A stretch of DNA of 64,000 bases, taken from NCBI GenBank assembly GCA_014529385.2, contig CM043956.1:88283221-88347220 (forward strand). Direction: 5' to 3'. The position numbers and the translations under genes are program-made. Origin of the DNA: Adiantum capillus-veneris (lineage: Eukaryota > Streptophyta > Polypodiopsida > Polypodiales > Pteridaceae). Shown here in pieces: positions 33,697 through 44,963 of this stretch (its first letter is position 1; every line of letters starts with the position of its first letter). The notes below the pieces were generated by a model that was not told the origin of the DNA, did not search any database, and worked only from the letters and a program-made list of their open reading frames with translations.

Positions 33697-34623
33697 AATT
33701 ATGTGGAGCTTCTATTGTGACTATACTAGTCAATTTGTAAACAAAATCTTTTTTGTATCTTCCTTTGTTTTATGTAATTTATAGTTATTATTCAAATCCA
33801 TGTGTTGTACATCCTCTTGACTTTTGGTGTTTATCAACACCACAATCCTATGAGATTTTCACTTTATTTACTAGCCACACACCTCAATTTTTCCCACTTT
33901 AAGTGGAAAATTCCCAAATTACATGAATTCGGTCGATTTGGAGATTCCCATAATGTGAGATTTTTACCAAAATACCTAATATGGTCTTAGGATCAAATTT
34001 GGCTAGATATTGAATAGTTTCTATGGGATTCTACAACTCATAATGTTGAACCCAGCTTTTTCATGTTTGCTGTATTTAGCACTTCATCTTTGTCCCCAAG
34101 ATTTCCCTTGGTAAGAGATGTATTATTATTTTGACATGCTCCATGGCTCCTTATGAACATAAAGGACAATAGGGAACTAAGAAAACATGCATATATTATT
34201 TGTATTGAGTGTGGCTATAGAAACTTTGATGATAGCTTTGCAGAATGGTAAAAATTCAACTTTTTGGTACCTATTTATTTTGGCAAAACAAAAAATAGTG
34301 AGTGAGAAGAAATCATATGTTCTGATCACAAACCCATTGAAGCTAACTAGGGAATTTATATCAAGTCCTACAAAAATCCCTAATCTTATTTTTATGCAAC
34401 AAAACTTAAGAAATGACTGTTTTGATGAAAATGCACTGGTCCATCAACTTTGGAGGCTTGGTATGAACAAAAGATGAGAAATTTTACAAGTTTCTTATTT
34501 TTTCCATGTGTAGTAGGCCTTGAACTATAACCTCATGAAAGGATTTTACAAAATGAGTGGATCTACTATGGTTTTGGAGGTTTTTTTCAAAACCCTGAAA
34601 GAACACTTTTATGTCCTGTTAGG
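33697..34623 (+). repeat. Right subterminal region (diverged long inverted repeat)
   Basis: Non-coding 3' flank of the transposase gene. TTTTCCCACTTTA (33889-33901) and TACCTAATATGGTCTT (33973-33988) are inverted copies of sequences at 3402-3414 and 3388-3403. The 16-mer lies 649 bp from this end and 677 bp from the other. ACACTTTTATGTCCTGTTA near 34602-34620 repeats the sequence just inside the left terminus in direct sense. Confidence 0.65.
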
Positions 34624-34637
34624 TTACCAACCTAGTG
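34624..34637 (-). repeat. Right terminal inverted repeat of the giant transposon
   Basis: TTACCAACCTAGTG is the exact reverse complement of 2711-2724. It is followed directly by the second TTAA. Confidence 0.88.
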
Positions 34638-34641
34638 TTAA
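34638..34641. other. TTAA target-site duplication, right copy
   Basis: It matches 2707-2710 and is followed by GCCAAAC, which continues the interrupted gypsy frame (KPNNQE). Confidence 0.88.
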
Positions 34642-36232
34642 GCCAAACAACCAGGAGACCTCTTCTCGAGGTTTGGAAGAGGTAGGTACTCAAGAGAACC
34701 AAAATGTGCAAGATGAAGGAATGTTAGAAGGTATGTTGTCTACAACACTTACAAAGGACGAAAGAGAGGAGTTCAAATGTGTGCTAGGGAAATTTCTGAG
34801 GCTTTTTGCTAAAGACTACACCAATGTGCGTGGAGTAGATGCTATTCAACACAAAATTGAGTTGAGGCCAGAGACCACACCTAAGGCTCAAAAGCTACGA
34901 AGGCTAGGAGTCATCAAGGAGCAGGCTTTACTCAAGGAGGTAAGAAATCTTCTAGCAGCAGGTTTCATTTATCCAGTGGAGAATTCAGAGTGGGTCTCTC
35001 CCATTGTTGTCACTCCTAAGAAAAACGGCAAGTGGAGGGTGTGTGTGGATTACCGTCCACTTAATCAGGCAACAAAAAGAGATCACTTTCCCCTCCCATT
35101 TTAGGATGAGATACTAAATGAGGTAGCTGGTCATGAGAAGTACACTGTGTGTGATGGCTACTCGAGTTACTTTCAAATAGGTATCGCATTGGAAGATCAA
35201 TTGAAAACAACCTTCATCACTCCTTGGGGTTGTTATGCTTTTAGAGTCATGCCATTTGGCCTGACAAATGCTCCTGCAACTTTCCAACGCTTCATGAACA
35301 TGGTGATTCAAACATTCTTTGGAAACTCCATTAGGGTTTTTATTGATGATTTTTGCATTTATAGCTCAAAATCATTGCATCTACAAAGGGTAGAAGAAGG
35401 TTTAAAGTAGCTCTATGACATGGGAGGTCAACTCAGCCCCGACAAGTGCCACATAGGTGAGGATGAAGTGATCTTGCTTGGTCACAAGGTTTCCTATAAA
35501 GGCATTGAGGTGGATCCTTCAAAGGCAAAGGCTCTTATTGAGCTCCCATCACCCAAGAATCTCAAAGAGGTCATCTCATTCTCTCAAAAGGTGAAGTATA
35601 TGTCACGCTTTATTCACTTAGCTTCGGAGTTGCTTCATCCTTTGCAAAAGTTGACACAACAAGTAGAATTTGTATGGTCTGATGAGATTGAAGAGTACTT
35701 TTGTAACATTAAAGTCATCCTGTCAAAACTACCAACACTCATGCCTCCTTGTTGGGAGTACACATTCTTTGTTAGCTCTAGTGTTGGGAAAGAAACAATT
35801 GGAGCAGTTTTGCTACAACAAGATCCCCATGGTACCCGGATGCGACCCATCTACTTTGCTAGTAGGGTCATGAATGCTTTGGAGAGAGGCTACACGGAGG
35901 CAGAACTCATGATGCTTTCTCTCATGTTTGCGGTGAGAAAGTTTAGATCCTACTTGCTACCAAAACCCTTTGTAATTCTCACTGCAGAAAAATTGTTTCC
36001 TTGGATGTCATCTCAAATGAATCTTAGCACTAGGATCTCAAAGTGGATTATGGAATTGCAAGAGTTCCAATACTCTTTCAAGGTAGAAGATAGTGTGCGT
36101 GCACAATTGGTAGGGATCCTTACTTATAGGGTACATGAGAAGGAGATTAAGGTGCCTAAAGTAAAGACCCTACAATTGCCACCACCTAAAAGTATTCCTA
36201 ATGATTTTAACTTGTTCTTTGATGGAGCTTTT
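34642..36232 (+). pseudogene. Reverse transcriptase and first RNase H of gypsy A
   Basis: Continuation of gag-pol after the insertion. RT landmarks are LRRLGVIKEQALLKEV, WVSPIVVTPKKNGKWRVCVD, FPLPF, TPWGCYAFRVMPFGLTNAP and the catalytic FIDD box (RVFIDDFCIYS, near 35334). The connection and first RNase H follow (PIYFASRVMNALERGYT, FRSYLL). In-frame TAG codons at 35102-35104 and 35408-35410 break the frame, and a TGA at 36233-36235 interrupts the next domain just after LFFDGAF. The sequence closely parallels element B in order and motifs. It belongs to an LTR retrotransposon and copies element RNA into DNA in cytoplasmic particles. It is non-functional as it stands. Confidence 0.92.
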
Positions 36233-38083
36233 TGACGAGCCACAGGAAAAGCAGGGGGAGGGCTAGTATTGCTCAACCTAAGTGGAGAAGTGGTCATGAA
36301 AGAGAAGGTCAATCTACCAGGTTCAACTAGAAACAATGAAGCAGAATACGACACACTACTTCATGGTTTAAAGATATGCATTGGCCAAGGTATACAACGT
36401 CTCATGGTAAAAGAGGATGCACTTCTCATTGTGAAGCAAATTTTAGGCATTTGGGCATGCAAGAATGAAATCTTAAGGACAAAAGTTCATGCCATTCGTA
36501 GATTGTTTAATCAATTTGAAGAAGTGCAACTATATCATATTGCTAGGAAACAGAATGAAGATGCCGATTTACTTGCACAACAAGCAGTTACATGTGTTGA
36601 GAAAGAAGTGCAGGTCATCATGGTGGCAGCAGCTGTCAAGCAACCGAGATACCAAGGATTGGAGTCATTGACTCCCTTTATTAGCTACATTTTGGAGGGT
36701 GAGTTTCCACAAGACTTCCCGAAGGCTTAGAAGAGGAGACTCATGAAAAAGGCAAGCGCGTATCTCTTTCTAGAAGGAACCCTTTATCAAAGAGGGAGGG
36801 ATCAAGTGTGCAGAAGAGTACCAACTATTGAGGAAATCCCAGCCATTCTAAAAGTTTTGCATGAAGAGGCATGTGGTGGTCATTTTTCCCAAGAGTTAAC
36901 TGTGAAGAAGATTTTGCTTGCGGGGTATGTTTGGCAAAGTCTGCATGTGGATGTCCAGCATTGGTGTAAAAGTTGTCACAATTGTCAGGTAAATGGGAAG
37001 AGAAGATTGGTGTATGATCCAAGGAAAATCGTGCTTACAAATGGACCCTTTGAAAAGTGGGTCCTTGATGCTATGGGTCCTCTCCCTAGGACAAAAAATG
37101 GTAAACTCTACATTCTAGTGGCTGTAGACTATATGACTAGGTGGGTGGAAGCACAAAGTGTGGCAAAGGTAACTGAGAGGAAAGTGAGCAAATTTGTCTA
37201 CACTCACATTTGTTGTAGATTTGGCACACCTTTGGAGATTGTTTCTGATAATGTTCTAGGGTTTAGAAAGGGCTTGCTCACAAAGGTCTGTGAAGAACTT
37301 CACATTCTACATCGTCATAGTACACCCTACTATCCCCAATCCAATGGTCTGATAGAAAAAGCTAATGGTGTCATTGCAGGCATCATTAGAAAGATGGTGA
37401 GAAACAAGAAAAAGTTGTTGGATGACTTCTTGGATGGTGCCTTGTGGGCGTATCGAACCACATATAGGGAAGACACGGAGTTTACACCATTTCACTTGGT
37501 CTATGGTCAAGAGGCTTTACAACCAATTGAGCTCAACATCGCAACCATACAACTTCATGGCAAAGTAGCACAAGATGATAAAGAAGCATGGATGGATCGA
37601 CTTCTTACCTTAGTTGAGCTTGAGTGGAAAAGAGAAGCAGCATACGAGTGCTACAAGAGGAAAGCTACGCAGGCGAAGGAGAAGCTTGACAAGAAACTAA
37701 AGGACAAAGGCATCAATGAAGGAGATCTTGTGCTAAGGTATGACAATCGACTCGACAATCGTTTTGATGCCAAATTTGAAACTAGATGGCAAGGGCCATA
37801 CATAGTTAAGAAGGCTTTCAATTCAAGTTACTATCAACTTATGGACTTGAATGGGAAAGAGCACTCCAGGAAGGTAAACGGGTATCGCTTGAAGCCTTAT
37901 TTAAGTCGCCTTCTACCAAAGAATCTACCACAGATCTGTCAAAATGCAGCTATCTCATGTAGGTATTGTTCCGTGAAGCATGAGTGTAACTCAAACCAAA
38001 ATTCAGAGGGGCCAAACAATGAAGACCCTGTCAAGGACTCTGAAGCACTCTCTTTGGAAAAGATGCTCTATGATGGTACATGA
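36203..38083 (+). pseudogene. Second (archaeal-type) RNase H and integrase of gypsy A
   Basis: LFFDGAF followed after a TGA by GKAGGGLVLLN, NNEAEYDTLLHGL and NEDADLLA marks a second RNase H, a hallmark of the Tat lineage. Integrase follows a TAG at 36728-36730. It has the zinc-binding H-H-C-C region (HEEACGGHF...CKSCHNC), then the catalytic residues in LDAMGPLP (D), IVSDNVLGF (D) and GLIEKANG (E), the WAYRTTYREDTEFTPFHLVYG block, and a C-terminal domain with DLVLRYDNRLD and VNGYRLKPYL. No chromodomain was seen. The stop is at 38081-38083, just before the purine tract. Confidence 0.92.
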
Positions 38084-38099
38084 ATATACCATCATCCTC

Positions 38100-38107
38100 G
38101 GGGAGGG
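38100..38107 (+). other. Polypurine tract of gypsy A
   Basis: GGGGAGGG, followed by CTAA and the LTR start TGATAGCC. Element B has the matching GGGGGAGGGCTAATA before its own LTR. It would prime plus-strand DNA synthesis. Confidence 0.75.
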
Positions 38108-38111
38108 CTAA

Positions 38112-40088
38112 TGATAGCCATTTTTCGGCTCTCCGTAATTGTCATAGTGAGTTAACCCACCCTACCAAAATCATCCAAACACTGTGGCTATCCGTACCAT
38201 TTCACTGTATATAGGTGTGTGTGAGTTAGGGGACTTTTTCCATATCTTCTTAAAAACCCTCAACTAGCTAGTCACTGGGCTAGTTGAGCCAAAAAATATA
38301 AAAATATAAAAAATATAAGTATATTACGGCCCATTTGTGTGTAAATATTTCATTGTTTAAAGGTCCTAAATAAAAGTATTTTTCATAATTATTTTGGTAT
38401 TTATTTAAATATTTCTACCTATGGTGTGTTACTTATGCTATGTACATTGACTCACCATTACCATATTTTTTCTTACCATTTTGCATACTCTTTATTCCAT
38501 ATAAAAATAATTTCATGCAAGCTTCTCTTATTTTTGGTGTAGCTCCATCCCAACAAAAATCCAAAAAAACTAGTTTTATTTATGTGTATATTTTTTCACT
38601 ATTGTGATTTTTCCTTCCTACATCTATTCTCTTTTACTCTCATAAATGAGAACACCAAAAATATTCATCTTATTATGATAGACTTATAATGAGAGAGATT
38701 TATTTTGACCCCTTTATATTTTTTCCACCTATATTATTTATATTTGATATGTACATATTTTTTTTAGACCCCTCAATATTTGATTTTCTTAGTTGTACTA
38801 TTCACTTATATCATGATCTCAACAATATCTTCAATTATAGACCTACCAAATAAGGTTTTTCTGATTTTTTAAAGATCACATGCTCCCCGAATTTGAAAAG
38901 GTGATACGAACAAAAGTTGTAGCTCCTGGGTTGAACTTTCACCTCAAATGTTTTCATATTTTTTTGAGCTACGAGCTGTGAGCTATGATTTTATTGGTGG
39001 ACCCCAGTTTGCCCATGCTATGCAGCCACACTCCCTCTTTCACACACACCTCTCCACTCATCATCCCCACCTCTCTTACCACTCCTCTCTGCACCCTACT
39101 CACCTTCTTCTAAACCTTGAAGAATAAGAGAAACCATGGTGAACTCATGTTTCCTACACACACTTTCATTCCAAAATTGACCACCTATGTCTCATTTTTC
39201 CTCATCCATATTATCCATATCTATCAAAAAACCATAAAATTCAGCTTCTTCTCTTGAAAGATAGCATCATGGTGATTGATTACTCATATTCAATTACCTT
39301 GGCTCCCAAAGGAAGGTCAAGAGTGAAAAAACATACCGTCAAAGCTAGTGGACCGTCAACAAGCGTCAAAATTGACCCTACTAAAGACACTTGGAGCATC
39401 AACATTGTAAGAAATCCATGTTTCTTACCTATTAAGAGTTTTTTCTTCCTTATTTGTATCCTACATGGATACTCCCATTGTAAATATCCAATTCCATTTG
39501 TAAATCAATAAAAATACTAACTCTACTAATTTACTAACACTAACTTAGCATGAAAAGTCCTATCACCTCCACTTCTCTCCTCTCTCTCTTCTTCATCTAT
39601 CCCCACCAACTTCTTGATAATTCCAAGCAAAAGAAATTAGATAAGTGCTAAAAATATAGCCCAACCATGGTTAGAGGAGTAACCCTAGCCTTTAAAATTG
39701 CTATAAAAGGAGGGTGTGGCTAGCACAAAGGGAGAGCCGTAAGCAAGAGCACTATGCTATAGCTTGAGAAGCCAAGCTCAACCTCTTTAGAAGGAGCTCT
39801 TGAGTGGAAGCTCATTGTCGTATGCTTGTGCATGTGTTGTAATAGGGGTGATTAGTACGGGAACTCTATGCCATTGTAAGAGAGAGAGAGCGATCATTCA
39901 ATTGAGAGTGGAAAATCTATGATTTCTCCTACTAGTGTAAGCCCAACATTTGCTGAATCAAGGAGGGTGGATTTGTACTAAGCTTGGATACTTTGTCCCT
40001 CTTCCAACGTGAAGTAATGGACAACAATGATGTGTAAGTGTCTTGGTGATATTTTTAGTTCTTGATAGCTTGTGTCTGGGTGTTATCA
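38112..40088 (+). repeat. 3' LTR of gypsy A
   Basis: It starts TGATAGCC and probably ends GGGTGTTATCA, giving a 5-bp terminal inverted repeat TGATA/TATCA. The first 1.4 kb match the 5' LTR. A TATA box (TATAAAAG at 39702-39709) and transcribed leader-like sequence lie in the part missing from the 5' copy. The start is firm. The 3' boundary at 40088 rests on the inverted repeat and an imperfect 6-bp duplication. Confidence 0.75.
39702..39709 (+). promoter_or_regulatory. TATA box in the gypsy A 3' LTR
   Basis: CTATAAAAGGAGG in the LTR, a canonical RNA polymerase II core promoter motif. It lies in the LTR part absent from the 5' copy. Confidence 0.6.
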
Positions 40089-40367
40089 ATTTAGCCATAA
40101 ATCCCACATATTGTAAGAGGGCGACAGGGTGGAGAGGACTCCCCTAGCCTTAAGACAGTGATTGGGGTGGCTTTTCTTGTGATGTGTCATGGTGAAATTT
40201 ACTTGACAAGGTATGTTGAACAAATACTAATCTCACTTTGATCGGTCATGAAAGATTTGTAAGAAGGTATTAATACAACAAGCATCCCCTCCCTCTTCTC
40301 TCTCTTTCTTACATATATAATTGTGTTTGCTTGATCATTGCCGATGCATTTCAAAGCACCCCGAGCA

Positions 40368-40368
<1 letters not shown>

Positions 40369-40446
<78 letters not shown>
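40369..40446 (+). repeat. (CT)n microsatellite
   Basis: An almost pure TC tract of about 75 bp, between the gypsy A LTR and the CACTA remnant. Ser-Leu or Glu-Arg open frames across it are artefacts. Confidence 0.97.
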
Positions 40447-40447
<1 letters not shown>

Positions 40448-40984
40448 ACGCATCCTAGTTCGCATCGAAAACTAGGTGGTGCCCCAAATTTGTGTAGGGT
40501 TAGGTTGCGGGTTTGTGTGTGTGTTTGTTGTTTTTTCCAACCCCAACCCAATTGAGCAGCACGGGAGCCTCGAAGGGTGTTTAGAGGCCGCTCTTCTTGT
40601 TGCCCGCCCCGGACCGCCTCAATAGAAGCCTTAAAAATATGGAATACCTTGACATGTCTTTTAGTGGAGGACACGGAGCCGGATTGTTGTTGTGGTGTTC
40701 TTCTCAAATGGTTGCCCAATCTGCCATCATGATCTTTAGAGGAGCCTTCCCATTTGTTGGATCCTTGTGCTTGTTATTCCCTTGGGGTAAGAAACGATGG
40801 TTGTTTAGATAGATTACCTTGCGCAAGGAATCTGGCCTCTCCGTCACCAATGATAGCCCGCAAGTAGGACATGCATTGTGCCTCAATGTGGACAATGCTG
40901 CATACATATCATATGGTTAGAGAGATGAGTGAACCAAAGTGAACTAAAGGGAGAGAGGGAAATAGGGAAAGAGAGATAGAGAAA

Positions 40985-42441
40985 AGGGGGTTACTAGAAA
41001 TATCGTCAAGTCCAAGATAGTCATGCATAGTCGACATAAGGATTCCCCCTACAATGGCGTCTCTCCCCCCCTTTGCAAGTGAGACATCGACAACAGGAAT
41101 ACCTCTCCATAACTCTTCCAACTCCTCGATGAGTGGCTCGAGGTAAATGTCAATATTTGACACTTTGTACTTCCCTGGCACAAGCAAGGAAAGAAGTATA
41201 TTGCCCTTCTAGGTTGTCTCCCGTGGTGGAATATTGTAGTTGAGGATCACCATAGGCCAATTACTCCATGAATTAGACTTAGTGCCGAAGGGGTTGACAC
41301 CATCACTTGCTAACCCAAGCGTCTAGTGTCGAGGCTCCAACCCAAACTCTGGCCTTTGAGTTTTGATGTGCCTCCATGTAGGTGAATCGATAGAAACACA
41401 CATCATTCCATCATTTGAGCAATGGTTCGCGTGCCACACGAGAAGCTCCACGATAGGCCTGCTTTTAAGTTTTAAACATGTGTTGGATGCAAGGAATTAA
41501 TGGAAAATGTCTCAATACCTTGCGGGGTAGGTGTGACCCACTCACTCCTGTCTTGTATCGTGCCTCCTCGCACACGGGACATGAGGTAGCATGTGTGTGC
41601 TCATTGCGGTATAGCATGCAATCGTTGACGCATGCATGGATGCGCTCATACTCCATTCCAAGTGCAGTGACATACGATCTAGCTCGTCGACAATCTGGAG
41701 GCATGTGGTGATCTTCTGGAAACAGTTTGCTTATAAAACTACAAAAAACATGCATATTAGTATAATTCCTAGAAGACGGTACCATAAAGCGAGTGGAGAG
41801 TATATAAAACCCACATTCCATACTTACAGAAGTAGTGCATCGACACTTGCATTACTCCAACCGAATTTTTCTTGCAAGTTCAGGACTTCCAACGATGATC
41901 GGAGCATAGAGTACCATACACCGTTGTAAAGAGGTGTTTGGGCACTCGTCATCAATGTATCCTCCGTTTTGGCAGCCCCTTTAGTGCAAGACGGACAATC
42001 CTACTTGCACACATCGCGCTCATGAGCTAGTAACTCATCACACACGTTGAACATATGCTCATCCACCCTCTGCCTCAAAGTGCAACGGAGATGCCATAGG
42101 AGCTGCGACGTAGAGTCAATGGGAGGATCACCATGTGGTGCACCCAAATCGCCCAATCGCTCTTGCCTCTGCCATTCGGCCTTGCACGTCGATGCACCAC
42201 CACTAAACACAAACCAATGAGGCACCTCCTCGAGCGATGGGTGAGTCGCGCTATCATCTCTCCGAGCACTTTTTTGAGGAATCCAAAGCCCTTTGTTCTC
42301 CACATGCTCCAAAGCAATGCGCCTCAAGCAAGGGATTGCCCTTTTGCACTTGACGCAAGGACAAGGAAATTTTTCCTTGAGCCAACGATCGCCCTCAGGG
42401 CCTCCAGGGGGACCGTGATCATCCCAATCAATGTCGTACAC
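40985..42441 (-). pseudogene. CACTA (En/Spm) TNP2 transposase remnant
   Basis: On the minus strand the N-terminal transposase-associated domain has the Cys motif FPCPCVKCKR. It is followed by DCPSCTKGAAKTEDTL, PLYNGVWYSMLRSSLE and LFPEDHHMP. The TNP2 core reads YERIHACVNDCMLYRNEH, SCPVCEEARY, KVLRHFPLIPCIQHMF, SPTWRHIKTQRPEFGLEPR, TLGLASDGVNPFG, WPMVILNYNIPP and NIDIYLEPLIEELEELW. A GT-AG intron of 89 bp is visible at 41739-41827 (donor GTAAGTA, acceptor TTTTTTGTAG). In-frame stops (for example in PRH*TLGL and TT*KGN) and loss of the C-terminal half, replaced by GA-rich sequence, make it a pseudogene. Its terminal repeats were not identified. Confidence 0.88.
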
Positions 42442-43345
42442 AAGTGAAATGTTCTTTATTTAGTCATGTGTCCTAACAAATAAGTAATCAGAAAAGTACT
42501 TAATTCCATTAGAAAAATTACATATAGTTAAAGTCAAAGGGAATAAATGACAATGAGTACTAAAATTATTTTTAACTCAAAGAGAACTTAAAAAATGCAA
42601 TTATAAACATTTAAAAGTACTACAAAATAAAGTTTTCATAAAAAAGTAAAAATATTCATTAAAAAACTCAAAAGCCGAAAAAATGAAATAATGTATAGCT
42701 AAGGGTAGAGGGGGTGGTTTATATCCCCCCTACCCCCCCTGCAACCTCAAATTTGCATGTATCCGTTTGAAATGATCTGCCATGGTAATAGAGGTGGTAA
42801 TTGACGCGGTAAAGTCGCGGTAATATTCGTGGTAATAAATGGCACCTAAAAAAGGCAAGAAGACAAAGTATGCTGCATTTTTGTTGTATATTTTGCGTTC
42901 TTGCTCTACGCCACCGCTCCCAAGCTTCCCTCCTTGCACTCCCCCTCTCCCTTCCCTCTCTCTCCTTCTCCAAGCTTCCCCGCCCCCTCCCCCCTCCCCT
43001 CTCCCTCTCCCTTCCCCCTCTCCCGTCCCTCTCTCTCCTTCTACAAGCTTCTCAAGTTTCGTCGAAGGGGGTTTTCCACCATCGTCTTTGGAAGCTCAAC
43101 CGCGCTACAAAGAAAGAGGTAAACACCAAACAAAGCACATCTCTCCTCTTTTCCTTTTGTTCTCTACTACACTCACACACACACACACACACACACGCAT
43201 TTTAAAAAAAAAGAGAAAATAGAGAATCCATAACATACCTCGTTCATTTGAAAATGGTTGCTTTGCACGGCTTGTTTGAAATGGTTGCTTTGCTAAGCTT
43301 GTTTGTAAATGATTTCTTTGCTCGCTTTGTTTGAATAGAATGTTA
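42442..43345. other. Non-coding, low-complexity flank
   Basis: AT-rich to about 42.7 kb, then C/T-rich sequence (42.9-43.05 kb) and a (CA)n run near 43158-43197. Pro/Ser-rich open frames here look like base-composition artefacts. It may include the 5' end of the CACTA element. Confidence 0.55.
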
Positions 43346-43349
43346 GATA

Positions 43350-43721
43350 GAAATGCTAGAGAGAGAGAGAGAGAGAGAGTGAAATAGATAAAGAGAGAGA
43401 GAGAGAGGGAGAAAAAAAAAGAGAGATAAATTTAAATAAAGGGAGATAAATGGAGGAGAATAAATAGAGAGAGAAGAAGGGAAATAGATACAGAGGGAGA
43501 GAAATTAAGAGAAAAAGGGAGAGTGAAGGAGAAAGAGGGATATAGGTAGATAAAGAGAGAGATAGAGAGATAAAGAGAGAAAGAGAGAGATAATTAATGA
43601 CAGGGAGATAAAGAGAGAATTAATGAGAGGGAAACAAATGGAGAGAGAGAGAGAGAGAGATAAAGAGAGAATGAGAGAAAGAGAGGGATATGGATATATA
43701 GAGAGAGAGAGAGAGAGAAAT

Positions 43722-43788
<67 letters not shown>

Positions 43789-43836
43789 AAGAAAGAGGAA
43801 TGAGAGAGAAAAGGAGAGAGAGATAGGAAAGAGGGA

Positions 43837-43867
<31 letters not shown>

Positions 43868-43919
43868 GGAAAGAAAGAGGAATGAGAGAGAAAAGGAGAG
43901 AGAGATAGGAAAGAGGGAG

Positions 43920-43951
<32 letters not shown>

Positions 43952-43960
43952 GAAAGAGCG

Positions 43961-44019
<59 letters not shown>

Positions 44020-44477
44020 TAGATTGAAAGAGTGAGTGAGAGAGAGATAAGGATAGAGAGAAAGAGGGAGACATAGAGAGGGAAAGAGGGAAAGAGAGAG
44101 AGAGAGATGGATAGAGGGAGAGATAGAGAGATAGAAAGAGAGAAAGAGAGAAAGAAAGAGGGATAAAGAGAGAAAGAAAGAGGGAAAGAAATAGATAGGG
44201 AGAGAGAAGAGCGAAAGAGAGATAGGAAAGAGGGAGAGATAGAAGAAAGAGGGAAAGAGAGAAATAGGGAGAGAGAAGAGAGAAACAAAGATAGGAAAGA
44301 GGGAGAGATAGGGTGAACGAGAGAGAGAGAGAGAGAGGGAGAGAGGGAGAGAGGGAGAGATAGAGAGAAAGAGAGAGAGAGAAAGAGAAAGAGATAGAGA
44401 GAAAGAGTCTGAGAGGGAGGGAGCCTAATATAGAGAAATAGGGAGAAAGAGTGTGAGAGAGAGAGCTAGGGATAGAT

Positions 44478-44513
<36 letters not shown>

Positions 44514-44912
44514 GGAGGGATAGAGAGAGGGATAGGAGAGATAGAGAGAAAGAGTGTGAGAGGGAGGGAGAGATAGAGAGAGATAGAGAGAGGGATAGGA
44601 GAGAGAGAGAGAAAGAGTGTGAGAGGGAGGGAGAGATATAGAGAGATAGGGATCGATAGAAAGAGAGAGAGAGAGAAAGAGGGAGAGATACCTATCTCTC
44701 TCTCTTTCCCTCTTTCCCTATCTCTCTCTCTTCCTCTCTTTCCCACGTATATTACCTCTCTCTCTCTCTCTCTCTCACTCTCTCTCTTTCTATCTCTCCC
44801 CCTCTCCCACTTTCTCTCTCCCTCCCTCTTTCCCCTCTTTCTCTCTCTCCCTATCTCTCTCTCTTTCCCTCTTTCCTATCCATCTCTATTCCTCTCTTTC
44901 CTTCTCTCTGTT

Positions 44913-44963
<51 letters not shown>

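Larger units (their letters stand above)
2711..34637. mobile_element. Giant (about 31.9 kb) TTAA-flanked DNA transposon with inverted subterminal repeat arrays and cargo genes
   Basis: The ends are a perfect 14-bp inverted repeat (CACTAGGTTGGTAA at 2711-2724; its complement at 34624-34637) flanked by TTAA. The interrupted gypsy frame is restored exactly by removing the element. Further inverted blocks occur at matching depth: the 16-mer AAGACCATATTAGGTA at 3388-3403 and its complement at 33973-33988, and a 13-mer around AAAGTGGGAAAA at 3402-3414 and 33889-33901. The interior holds more than a hundred copies of a short motif in oppositely oriented arms, a transposase-like gene near the right end, and decayed cargo genes on the minus strand. 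TTAA targeting is known for piggyBac and, as I recall, for some Sola elements, but no piggyBac transposase was seen. A new or poorly described family is my inference. Confidence 0.85.
41..40088 (+). mobile_element. Ty3/gypsy (Tat-like) LTR retrotransposon A, split by a giant DNA transposon
   Basis: The element runs on the plus strand: truncated 5' LTR (41-1409), gag zinc knuckle and protease (1410-2709), a 31.9-kb foreign insertion, then RT, RNase H, second RNase H and integrase (34642-38083), a purine tract and a 3' LTR (38112-40088). The two LTRs share their first about 1.4 kb, starting TGATAGCC. The last six bases before it (ATATAG, 35-40) and the first six after it (ATTTAG, 40089-40094) differ at one position, so they may be a decayed target duplication; this is uncertain. 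In-frame stops in pol show that it is no longer autonomous. Confidence 0.85.

Noticed and set aside
2711-34637. CACTA superfamily assignment because both ends start CACTA
   Set aside because: CACTA elements make 3-bp duplications. Here the three flanking bases differ (TAA and TTA), while TTAA matches, and the internal gene is not TNP2.
2711-34637. Maverick/Polinton or integrated giant virus
   Set aside because: No DNA polymerase B, capsid, packaging ATPase or retroviral-type integrase was seen inside the element. The only long gene is the DUF7869-like one.
2711-34637. piggyBac assignment because of TTAA
   Set aside because: No piggyBac transposase motifs were seen, and the terminal repeat does not start CCC. 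TTAA alone is not enough.
39640-39665. TATAG at 39655 as the right target duplication of gypsy A
   Set aside because: It is not preceded by a CA end and lies upstream of the TATA box, so the LTR cannot end there.
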